The position numbers and the translations under genes are program-made. DNA of 64,000 bases from Neckera pumila (taxonomy: Eukaryota; Streptophyta; Bryopsida; Hypnales; Neckeraceae), in the NCBI GenBank assembly GCA_963969595.1, contig OZ018409.1, positions 32,005,282 through 32,069,281 of the forward strand, read 5' to 3'. This document shows positions 44,976 to 55,089 of the stretch, piece after piece. The stretch's first letter is position 1. Every line of letters begins with the position of its first letter. Under the pieces are notes generated by a model that saw only the letters and a list, made by a program, of their open reading frames with translations, had not been told where the DNA came from and searched no databases.

Positions 44976-45792
44976 ACCCCTAATGCAGTTAGGACAGTCA
45001 GATACGTGCACTGTAAAGAAGCCCTTTTGGCATACATTCTGCAAAAACTCCCAGTCATAGTGGAGCCTAAGGTCAATATTTTCTATGACCACAGAATTGT
45101 TTATGGTAATCATATCCTGAAATTTTCACAAGTTTTTGCGCATTCAAACTATTTCTAAAAAATTTGAGTATGAACACCGTATTGAAAGTTGGGAAAACGT
45201 ATAGAAATGGAAGAGGGGTCATTGGAAGGATGGCTTTTGTACGCCCAAAGGTTCAGAATTTTGTCTGGTCTGTACTAGATCCGTAAGGGTCGTGCGATGG
45301 ATTCCCGATTATTAGGTCAGACAACTCCTGCAACAGCCGGTCTCTAACACATGTACATTTAGTAACCACTGTAAGTACTCCATCATAGACCAATGAGGAC
45401 AGAGTGTGGAATAAAAAATCCCTAAATAACTTATCCACCCATATTCTGCTGAAGAGCTTCACGTCCACGTCTCTGTTGTCAAAGCGTACACCAACTGCTC
45501 AGGCCGGTTTCATCAATGTGGGCTCATTACGTAGTGGCCCTCCATAAATAAGTAAAGCATACTCAAACACAGCTCCGTATTCAAGTAAATACACCGAAAT
45601 CCCTATTCCACTAAGCAAGGAGGGCTCATTTTGAGTCTCACATTTTTTTTTTTAACTCCCAAAAATAAAATGTCTTTGTGCCCCCAATATTGTAGTTGAG
45701 GTCCATAACAGTAAGAGCCCTGAACATACCAAAAATCAGCGAACTACATCCACCGTAGGCCAAAAACGGCAGGAAACTGCAAAAGGGGTTAA
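44972..45792. mobile_element. TTAA-flanked element, family 5 (821 bp, TGCAGTT ends)
   Basis: The left edge TTAACCCCTAATGCAGTT and the right edge AACTGCAAAAGGGGTTAA are inverted repeats differing at two of 18 positions. The interior is unrelated to family 1 and more balanced in base composition. A 71-codon minus frame at 45253-45468 is not recognised. This is another non-autonomous family using TTAA plus CCCC...GGGG ends. Confidence 0.78.
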
Positions 45793-47067
45793 GGGTTAAC
45801 TGAATTGGTCAATTGAAAACTATCTCAATCCTGGGAAAAAAAAATATTAATTTGACCAATCCCAGGAATCTCCAACATTAACTGACACCCTCTCTAGCCT
45901 CAATAATGCCCACAGTACACTCTCCCCTAGATCCACCGTCCGATCCTCACGTTCCCTCATCACCGTCCGATCCGCACCCCTTAAAAGAAAAAGAAACCGA
46001 GAAAAAGAAAAAGAGGATCGCCAGTCGTCCTCTCCGTCTCCTGCAGGCAGCCAGGCTAGGCAGGTGACTGAGCTCCGCTCCGACTCGCCAATTGCTCAGT
46101 GCTCACGATTTGAGATTTGCAGAAACACCCACATGCGCTCTGTCAATGCTGCAGAGCCTGAAATTGCAGAAGAACGCCATTTCTTATCCCTTACGTTCAG
46201 TAGATTGCTCAGTCACATGAGGCTGAGTGACGGAGAATTGGAAAAGAAATTTCAGTGTTTTGAATGTGATGATAATACTAAAATTGGCAAAGCCTGCTGC
46301 CGCGCTGATTGCTCGCCTCTGGTTGTGTTTCAAACATTTCAGGAACGGCTCATGAAAGCTAGCGCTCAGGGTTTTGTGTGGCTCGAACGGCCTGGGTTTG
46401 AACTGAAGTGGCGAAGATCCGGTTTTCTTTGAGTTTTTTGGAATTCGAGATCGGGTGTGCGGATGTTTGCATCTGGAGCTGCCGTCAATGTGTGAGTGAG
46501 AGTTTTCGATTGATCTCGTAGGAGATTGCTGAAAGGGGAGATTGTAGAGGTGCTCTCTGCGAGAACTAAATTTTTTAGGGTTTAGTGCGGATTCGTCCGT
46601 GTTTTGTGTTGAGAGAGAGACGACCGGGGTGTTTGAAATTGCGGTGATGGCGAGAGTAGTGTAGACTGTGGAGTGGAGTTTCGAATCTCCGGTGTTGTAG
46701 AGGTGATTAGTTGCATTTAGTTGGATTTTAGTTGCATTTTAGTGGATTTGGTCGTATTTGAGTGGGAGCGTTGATGCTCTGCGATGACGGAGATCTTTGT
46801 TTGGTGCAAAAAAACGGATCACCAGGAGCTAGAACGAAATTAATGCTCTTCGCAGATTCATGAGTGTGCAAGACTCCCGCTGTGTGAGCTGCGGATTGTA
46901 GTTATCCGAGGGAGTGTCTCAGATCTGGTTGTCGGTAAATGTAGCTCAGATTGGAGCAGAGTGACGCACGAAATGAAGAAAAGGTCTGTAGAAAGTTTTA
47001 TGCCGGAGAATAGAGCGATATTTTTGTAACAGAAAGGGATTTTGAGGGAGGACTGTGTGCTATTGCT
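45793..47067 (+). promoter_or_regulatory. Promoter and leader region of the cyclophilin gene
   Basis: From about 45900 the DNA becomes GC-richer with CCGTCCGATCC words and a purine-rich AAAAGAAAAAGAAACCGAGA tract, typical of plant TATA-less promoters and 5' leaders. It holds a 122-codon open frame at 46064-46432 (MTELRSDSPIAQCSRF...), which could be an upstream ORF or a small gene; no homologue is recognised. GAGAGAGAGA-type elements occur near 46610. Confidence 0.4.
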
Positions 47068-49016
47068 ATGGCGTTGAACCGGGATAAGCGAAACGCAGTT
47101 ATCACGATCGCCACGTTTCTGGTGGTGGTGACATTCCTTCAGATGACAGGCTATGGAAGAGTGACGCACGGGCCGTCGCCATCTAGTGGTCGTGCTGGTG
47201 GGTGGCCGCTCAAGACCACGCCCATTCCAGAGGGCCGAGCTTGCATCAGCCATATCTGTGTCTTCTTCGATGTCACATTCTCGGGACACTTCGCGGGACG
47301 CATCATCTTCCTGCTTTACGATGATAAGGTATTTAATACTCATGTTGCAATTGCTGTCAAAGTGATGTTCTTTTCTTAATACATAAATTGTTATGTTAAT
47401 GTTTGGGTGAAGACAAATCTGTTCATTGAAATGTTAGGCGAAGCTGCTTCGATTGAAGTTTTTGACTCAGTTTGATGCTCTTAGGAGGATTTAGGGTTTG
47501 AGGTTTAATATTGTGTTGCAACTTAGGTGTTAGTATTGTGTTGCAGCTTAGGTACTAGTATTGTGTTGCAACGTTGCAAATTAGTTCAAATGTGAGATTC
47601 TGCTGACTTCTTTTAGAAATTATTATGTTTGTGCTTTGGCTTGAGATAGAGCTGTTTTTTTCAAATTTCTGTTGAGGTGTTAGGCGAAGTTTTCTTCGAC
47701 CGAAAGTTTTGGCGTAGTTTTTATACGGTGGCGTGTCTGGATTCTGTTTGGAGTATTTAGGGTTTGAGATTTAGTATTACATTGCAGTTTAGGTCAGGGT
47801 GAGAGTTTTCTGACTATTTTGAGTAAATTGTTAGGTTGGGGGTTAAGATGGAGCCGTTATCGTGGAAATGTTGCGTCGATTGAAAATTTTGGCGTAGCTT
47901 GTAAATGGTTGGCTGGATTCTGTTCGGAGGAGTTAGGGTTTGAGGTTCAGTATTATGTTGCAATTTAGGTCAAGGGGAGATTCTTCTGACCATTTCTTCT
48001 AAAATATTACGTTATGGCATGGGTTATGGTAGAGCAACTATTCATTGAAATGGTAGTCGAAATTGCTTCGACTGAAAGTGGTTGGTGCTGTTCGGAGAAC
48101 TTAGGGTTTGGGTTAGGGTACAATCTTTCTCGAAGACGCAGACTTTAGACGGAGGTTGTTGTGTTTGCAGGCACCGAAGTCGGTGGAAAATTTCAGGGCG
48201 CTTGCAACAGGGGAGAAGGGGATCAATGACAAGGGAATCAACCTTCACTATAAAAACACTACCTTCCATCGTGTGGTGCATGGATTGCTGGTCTGTGGCG
48301 GTGATGTAATGAGTACGTCTTCTCTTCCTGAGTGCAAGAAAATTTACTCTCTTGGCAATCCCGTGATGACATATTCTCTTGCATTTTCAGTCTCAGCTTG
48401 TATGTGACAGAGTTCCAAATGTTGTGGCTGCAGGGGGTGCGGGTAAGGAAGGCGAAATTGCCTCCATTTATGGCGGTACGTTCCCGACAGAGCGACGGAA
48501 CGATAAGTTTGATCAGGTACTAGTGATATTGCCCTTCTACATTCGATTTTAAGCATAGATTTCAGGTTTGAGTGGACTTCCGTATTGCGAATACACAACA
48601 TGGTTTTATTTAATATTATACAGTTTCAGAAACTCTGACATGATCATAAAGAGAATCTTTTCCCATGATTCATGAGTATGTCTCCCTATGGTCACACTGA
48701 TCGTATGGAGGCTTCCCCAGACATCGATTTCTTTCTGAGTTTTTTTTGAAGTCTTGTTGAATCTTGAAGTTTTGCTAAGGTCTGAGTGCTCCTGTTGCAG
48801 AGAGGTCTCCTGGCTATGAACAGCATGGGGCCCGACAAGCAAGGGTCGGTTTTTTTCATCACGGTGGACTCCATTCCTGAGATAGATGGCCAGTACGTGG
48901 TGTTCGGTGAAGTCATTGAGGGAATGGAAGTTGTTGAACGCATCAACAACAGCGTTTTTGAGGAAGATGAAAACCCTAAAATGAAAATCGTTATCTCAGA
49001 CAGCGGTCAATTATAA
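47068..49016 (+). CDS. Cyclophilin-type peptidyl-prolyl isomerase with N-terminal membrane anchor
   Basis: Exons 47068-47328, 48171-48305, 48391-48516 and 48801-49016 join in phase 0 throughout to give 245 residues. Residues 10-28 ([19 protein letters not shown]) form one hydrophobic segment after a basic NRDKR start, so a type II anchor in the secretory system is likely. The cyclophilin fold follows: [97 protein letters not shown], and ISDSGQL. The catalytic Arg of FHR is kept. Positions equal to human CypA Gln63, Gln111, Trp121 and His126 are Cys, Val, Ile and Tyr, so isomerase activity may be weak. The exon 2/3 border is my best guess and adds about 15 residues between GGD and SIYG. Confidence 0.85.
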
Positions 49017-50144
49017 CCTCAAAGCTTCGTTTCCGTATCACCATCCATCGACAAATACTTCAAGCTTTCTGCACTCAAGGTACCTGTGTACTTCAGCATT
49101 ACCCGTCCAAGGTACCCCCATTTGCTAACTCTACAGTGGATCGTGCACAAGCAAATATAAACGACTGTTATCTCATGGTGAGGGTTGAGCTGCTTATGAA
49201 GGATGAGAGATGAGTTCACGGAAACGTTGGTGTTACTATTGTGGTTTTATTGACGACGTTATTGAAGGGGAGTAGATTACAAGAGTCGTCCAACTAGCGA
49301 CACAACCTCTTCACGGTTTGTCAGTCAGTTAAATTGTTCTACTATATTGTTTGTCCTGTGGGCATAGGCTAAGGGTTTAGCAGGAGCTGACTCTTGATTC
49401 ACTCCGACCTCAAAAGAGTCCGGCGTTCTTATAATTTAGTGACGAGTACTGGACGCTGTCCACCGTTCTGTATTTGTCTATTTCTGATTAATACATTATC
49501 ATTCTTTTAATACATTATCATGTGCCTTACCATTTTCTTAGTTTTGATTGCATTGAATGGATGGGAGTATTGGACTTCGAAATGCACCGACATGTAGGAT
49601 TCCAATCAGATTTGTGGGATATACAGGAAATGTGCAACTACAGAGTGTATCATCAGAGAGAGTGATTGTACATCTGACAGTTAATGTGTGCTGGTTGACA
49701 ATCTGTGGGGTACTCTGTTTTTGTTATGTGCATTGTCAATTCCAGTGCTCGCAGTTGATACTGTAAATGTTCAGTTAACTTTTCCTCCAGTTGATTATCA
49801 TGATTTTCTGTGTGCAGTTGTGGACATGTCCATAACATTCAATAGCAGTTAGAGCAATTGCCTTTCCGCGGACGGAATGATGTGGAATATTCCACATCAT
49901 TTCATCCGAGGGATGAATCTGGAACACAGAATCTGGAACATCCGAGGGATGAATCTAAATTAGCTAAATGGCCACGCGTCAATAATGTCAAGGTTACTGG
50001 GAAATTGAACACCTTCAATTTAAACAATACACAAAAAATGGCTTTAAACAAAATGACAAGTAATTCATAGAGGTCAATAATATCACCGTTTGAATTTCCT
50101 CATATTGCTTTGTAAGCCATTCATGTTTTGTGATTTAGAATTAG
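49017..50144 (+). other. 3' flank of the cyclophilin gene
   Basis: The first few hundred bases likely include the 3' UTR. TAATACATTATCATTCTTTT and a second TAATACATTATCAT at 49490-49521 form a short direct repeat. A perfect palindrome GATGTGGAATATTCCACATC lies at 49878-49897, and ATCCGAGGGATGAATCT is repeated directly at 49904 and 49939. No gene is seen. Confidence 0.45.
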
Positions 50145-50737
50145 AAGACAACTCTCTATGTACACAAGGGGTGGTAGGAGGTAGAACAACCCATGTGGTA
50201 TATGTAATTTAGAGTTTGTAGTTTCTCAACCACTCATAATTAAGTCTAAGTAGGAATTGTGTTAAAACTGTAATTTCAGACCTCATTTAGGCATACTGGA
50301 ATACATTTTTTCAAAAAAATTTGAACTAAAAAAAGTTGGGGAATCAAGTTAAGTTTCATCTCCAAAAATCCGTTTGAGATTTCAATCTTTCACTCAAAAG
50401 TTATGGACAAATTTCATAGAGGGGTTGGAAAGGATTTTTTTTTATATTTTCATACATCCTCTCTGAAATTTGTCCATAACTTTTGAGTGGAAGATCTAAA
50501 TCTCAAACGGATTTTTGGAGATGAAACTTAACTTGATTCCCCAATTTTTTTTGGTTCAAATTTTTTTGAAAAAATGTATTCCAGTATGCCTAAATGAGGT
50601 CTGAAATTACAATTTTAACACAATTCCTACTTTAGACTTAACCATGAGCGGTTGAGAAATTATAAACTCTAAATTACATATCCCACATGGGTTGTTCTAC
50701 CTCCTACCACCCCAAGTGTACATAAAGAGCTTCTCTT
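50145..50737. mobile_element. Very long hairpin (foldback element, arms about 285 bp)
   Basis: The left arm 50145-50429 and the right arm 50458-50737 are inverse copies with few mismatches; examples are GGGGTGGTAGGAGGTAGAAC with GTTCTACCTCCTACCACCCC, and GGCATACTGGAATACATTTT with AAAATGTATTCCAGTATGCC. The loop is about 28 bases. The plus transcript would form a long, almost perfect duplex. No TSD was resolved and no coding frame is present. Confidence 0.9.
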
Positions 50738-51011
50738 TTCTACAAAAAATTCGAAATAAGTTATTGATGGCAAATGGTTAGATTTCATTGGTATAATACT
50801 CAATGGATTCTTTGGATTTTGACAAACCATTTATCTTTATAATTATATGTTGTTCGTATATTTTGTCCTAGAATTAGCCAAAAAAATAGAGCGCACCATA
50901 AATGTACTGCCATTGTCTTGGTCATGAAGCTTACAATAATAATATGTGGATGAAATTCGTGGATGAGGACTCCGGAGAGTAAAAGGCGGCAGTCTCACTA
51001 AATGCTAATGA

Positions 51012-51620
51012 ATGTTATGGTCCAGGGGCCACTGTTTTCACGTGAGACCTTGGTTGCCACTTAACAGCCAAACTCCACCAGTGCTGTATTGTGCTACACA
51101 GATTAGTGATCCTATTAGAGCATCTCCTGCAGCCCGCTCAAACACCCCTGTCAAGGAAGTTTTGAGCGGCCGAGGGAAACCCAATCCCCAACAGCACTGT
51201 AGACGAGGATGTAGAGGTGCGGGGCCTTTCAATTTTGGCTCTACTGCACTAGAATTTCCATTTCTACAGGGACCCTCTGAGGCCCCTTTTTGTCATCGAC
51301 TTCCGTGTTTTGGCAAGTCAAGGGTTAAATTAATGAGAAAGTTGCCTTGGAGAAGCCGCAAGCTTTCCCCATTAGCTCTGCACCATCATTTGCCGGCCCT
51401 CTTCTTCCGGTCCGCAGGAGCTTTTCCAACCCCGCTCACTTTGATTTCACCACTCTTCCCTCCAAAGCCCATTTGGCAGGGTCAAACCAAGAGGGCCGCA
51501 GAAGATACTTTTAGGGATGGTGCAAAGTTAGCGTCACCTGCAAAATTTGCAAAACATTATTCAGCCATCAATCGGAGGTCTTGGAAGTCTATAGGGCTTG
51601 TAATAGTAGAACCTCTCTAA
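51012..51620 (+). other. Open 202-codon frame in a GC-richer repeat-like block
   Basis: The frame is open for 609 bases but is Pro/Ser/Arg-rich with no domain. It overlaps a segment starting TTAGAGCATCTCCTGCAGCC (51117), which looks like a PIF/Harbinger terminus. I read it as non-autonomous element sequence, not a gene, but its length keeps the question open. Confidence 0.3.
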
Positions 51621-51624
51621 AGTA

Positions 51625-51690
51625 CTCCCTATGTTTCTAAATAATATTGGTGTTTTTTCTTTGTAAAACACAAAAGAAACACAAATATTA
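51625..51690. mobile_element. Stowaway-like MITE, worn copy
   Basis: TA then CTCCCTATGTTTCTAAATAA at the left, with an inverse TTATTTAGAG near 51680-51689. The right terminus is incomplete. Confidence 0.55.
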
Positions 51691-51725
51691 TTTAGAGTAA
51701 TATGGTTGGGACCGTGTTGACTATA

Positions 51726-51977
51726 AGGTAACTACACCTAATTTCAACCGTTTTTTAAAACCGCACATTTTAGATTCTTGCTTAAAATGTATCTTCACTA
51801 TTCATGAAAATCTATGGTCGCTTATCCTAAACCCTATTTTCAGCACTTTGAAAATTTGTAGTTTTTTCATACAACGTCCAAAAATGTATTATAAGAAAAT
51901 CTAAGATCCCCTATTTCAATATAATAATAGAAACTATGTTGAATTACTTATTTGTGAAATTTTAGGTGTAGTTACCT
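51726..51977 (+). mobile_element. TA-target MITE, AGGTAACTAC family, copy 3
   Basis: AGGTAACTACACCTAA at the left and its inverse TTAGGTGTAGTTACCT at the right form a 16-bp perfect TIR flanked by TA. At 252 bp it is the cleanest member and best defines the family. Confidence 0.9.
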
Positions 51978-51999
51978 TATTACATCAAAGAGGTTATTA

Positions 52000-52965
52000 C
52001 ATTAGGGAGGGTTATTACATTAATGATGTTTGTATGTGGCCCAAGGTTGGACCAGACAATCAATATTATCTTCCAAAGGTTATTACTTTAGGAAGGTTCT
52101 ATTGTAGTAGTTAAATTTGTTGATACAATTGTTTGTTAGCCAATCACCTTCATTTGTAGTAGTTAAAATGTTGATTTGATTGTTTATTGGCCAATAATCT
52201 TCATTAGTGAGTTGTTGTTTTGAATTTCTTTCTTATTCCTTCTTCTCTTGGCCCAAGACATTGGCACATAAAATGTCGGATGAGAGCATCTCCACAATAT
52301 TTTATATATGAGAAGCTGAGAACCTAACTTTTTATTCATATAAAATTAAAATCCAAGGATGCCATCTTTGAAAGTGCATCACCGGCCACATCATATAAAT
52401 GGATGTAAAAAAAACATCTAAATTTGGACATTGGATGACCAAAATATTCTTGGAATAATGCCATCTTCAAATGTTTGGAGACTACATATGTCCTTTTGCT
52501 ATTTGAAGACCTAACCAAAGTTCACCTGTATCATAAGTGACATAGTTCCAAAGTATTAGCTGGGTGTCATTAGTAGTGTTAAGTAAAGCCAAGCCCTATT
52601 TATTATATTATAAAAATATAAAATTGTGATGCTATTCAGTTTTTTAAATTTGCAAAAGGGAAGAATTTTTCAAATTACCCTCCAAAATAGTTAGAGAGTG
52701 TATTTCAAGAAATATTGACAAAAATAGCCATTTTGTTGCATCAACCAAAATTGAAAATTAAAACTTTGAAAAATTTCAATTATACAAAGGTGTGGTCTAC
52801 AACTATGGAAATGAGTAGAAAATATTTTAGTCCATTTGATTGAGTGGGTAGCAAGATTATAACATTTGAAATAAGAAATTGTTTTATTTCTATGAAGTGG
52901 GAGAATGTCACCATCTTGTATGAAATTAAAAAAGCATGCTTTCAGGTAAAAAGTTAAGAGGAAGG
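52000..52965. other. AT-rich stretch
   Basis: GAGAGCATCTCCACAAT at 52284-52300 resembles a lone PIF/Harbinger terminus; no partner end was found. Otherwise no gene or repeat is recognised. Confidence 0.4.
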
Positions 52966-53020
52966 TGGCCCGGCCTTTTTACCTGATTGGCGAGGTCTTT
53001 GGCACAAATCCAGATCTCAG

Positions 53021-53680
53021 AAAGAAGCGGCGTTTATGTGGTCCGTCTGGCACAAAGTAGTGGCGGTCCATTCATAGAGAGTACGTATCAATTTAGCAAT
53101 TGATGTCGGTTGTAACTGTTGTACAGACAATATAGAAAAAACACCAATACACAGGTTTTATCTATGTCCCCGTGCTCAAGAGATGTGGGAGTATGCACAG
53201 TCAATTCTCTATCACATACAAGGAGACCAACCAATTAGGGGACCCTACAGCCGTTTCAATTTAACCCAATATATCTTTGGTACCAAGCTTCCTCGTAGAT
53301 TTACCGCCCTCAAGAGTATATGGACTCTACTTCAAGGTCAAATATTGTGGATTATCTAGATTTCTAAGAATAGTAAAGAATTTGCCAATGCTTCTTGGCC
53401 TAGAGAGAAATGTCAACAATTGTTGTGGGAAGTACTCTTAGATGCGGCCGTATGGCACAAATTAAGGCTCTGTATGGTGCTCGCCATCAACCTCATTTGT
53501 CTGATAGGTTTCACAATAGGTTTGAGTGTGTTTGGCTTCAATCTCCCATCCTGGCTAGAAGGAGGGGAGATAACAAGGTGTTTTGGAACAAGGTGCGCCC
53601 TTTGGAATGCTCTTTCATTTAGCGGTCCTTTGGTTCTTTTGTCGGGCTGTTCTTGTTTAGCTCTTTTGTCCAACTGTTGA
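53021..53680 (+). pseudogene. LINE retrotransposon remnant, zf-RVT domain
   Basis: The plus frame from 53021 reads KEAAFMWSVWHKVVAVHS, then CNCCTDNIEKTPIHRFYLCP and RAQEMWEYAQSILYH. This is the Cys-rich zf-RVT domain found after the reverse transcriptase in plant LINE elements (W..H..L...R..I..xxCxxC...E...H.F..C..A...W). Two TAG stops (after AVHS and after ILWII) both look like TGG changed to TAG. The frame continues to about 53680 (KCQQLLWEVLLDAAVWHKLR). The reverse transcriptase and endonuclease are absent, so this is a 5'-truncated, dead copy. Confidence 0.78.
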
Positions 53681-53699
53681 GGCTTAGCTGTTGTTCTTT

Positions 53700-55089
53700 G
53701 TTTCTTTGCAGTGAGTTTTCCATTTGTTCAAGAAAAAAAACAAAAAAACATCCTTTCATTTTGACTTCATCATCATCTATCCAAATTTTAATTATTCCTT
53801 GAATGGATGTGTGGTTTATAGAAAAATGTAAATTAGCAAGTTTGATCATTTGTTAAATTGTAAGTCAATTGAGATGAAATATTTTTTACATTAAATTTTT
53901 TACTATTTTACTATGTATGAGATTACTTATAATGCAAATGATTTCTTAACCTATATGACAACCTAAAAGTGTTCAATGGTTGACTTTGTGATGACTTTTT
54001 TTGTAGAAATGAAGCACTGGTATTGGACCAAAAATCAAATCATTTTTGAGTGACGACCTTAGTCATCTACTGGCATCCTTCCAAGAATAGGACTATTTTT
54101 TTTTTAAATAGTTTCCAAAGACTTCAACCAACTACACTACTTTACTTTGCTTTAGAGTTATTGTATTTATAACAATGTATTTTGATATTACTATTGTAAG
54201 GTGGATACATCCAAAATTGCATCTTGCCTAAAGTGGTCATCATCACTCCGTGTGGCATCTCCAAAATTAATATGTACGTATGTTGAAGAAACGATTTTAG
54301 ATTGATCACCTACCAAAAAAAACTTTGACCCTTCATAACTTTTGCATACGCTATCCAAATGTTGTGTTCTTTGGTGTGCTAGAACCTCCTTTCACTTATC
54401 AACTAGAAAATATGAAAATTTGACCAATCTAATACTAGTAAATAGGCATAATAACAAAAAATGGCGGTTCTGGGGGAACCCACCTTAAAAATGGAGTGTA
54501 TGATCCAGAATGTAACCGCTTCAACTGTTAACTGCCGAGACTTCCATGCGGCTCCATGCCCACGAACTCAACCGCTTCCACAAACTCCTTCACAAAAATC
54601 CAGTGATTCACCTTCCCATACCTTGTCAAAATTTATTTATTAATAACACAACAATCCTTACATCATTAAGTAAACCCTTGCACACACAATGTAGTTGAGA
54701 TAGGTGTATTGTGGTACTAGTTTCTAATTGCATGAAAGATCTTCCTCAAACTATTTTGTGTACTAGGAAACATTTTAACCTTCTTTGTTCTCCAAAAAAG
54801 TGTCTTTGGTGAATAGTGTAGCTAAGATAGGTGCATCTAGCTAGTTTGTATTTGCACAAAAGTAAAGAATCTGATAGATTTAGAATAATCTTCCTCAATC
54901 TATTTTAAAGCAAGAAACATTTTTATTTCCTTACCATTGAATGTTTTGATAACAATAGACAAAACCATTGTAAAGAAAAAGAATCTCTCACTCCTTAAAT
55001 TTTGAGTTACTCAAAAGATTAATACAAACACCTCCCAAATTGAAAACCGTTTCACTTTTTTTCTTTGTTGTTGTTGTTTAAATTCTTCA
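53700..55089. other. AT-rich stretch upstream of the ferritin-like gene
   Basis: Two diverged direct copies of a GATAGGTGYATTGTGG / CTAGTTT block lie at about 54690 and 54830 with CATGAAAGATCTTCCTCAAA-like text, suggesting a local duplication in the promoter region. No gene. Confidence 0.4.
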
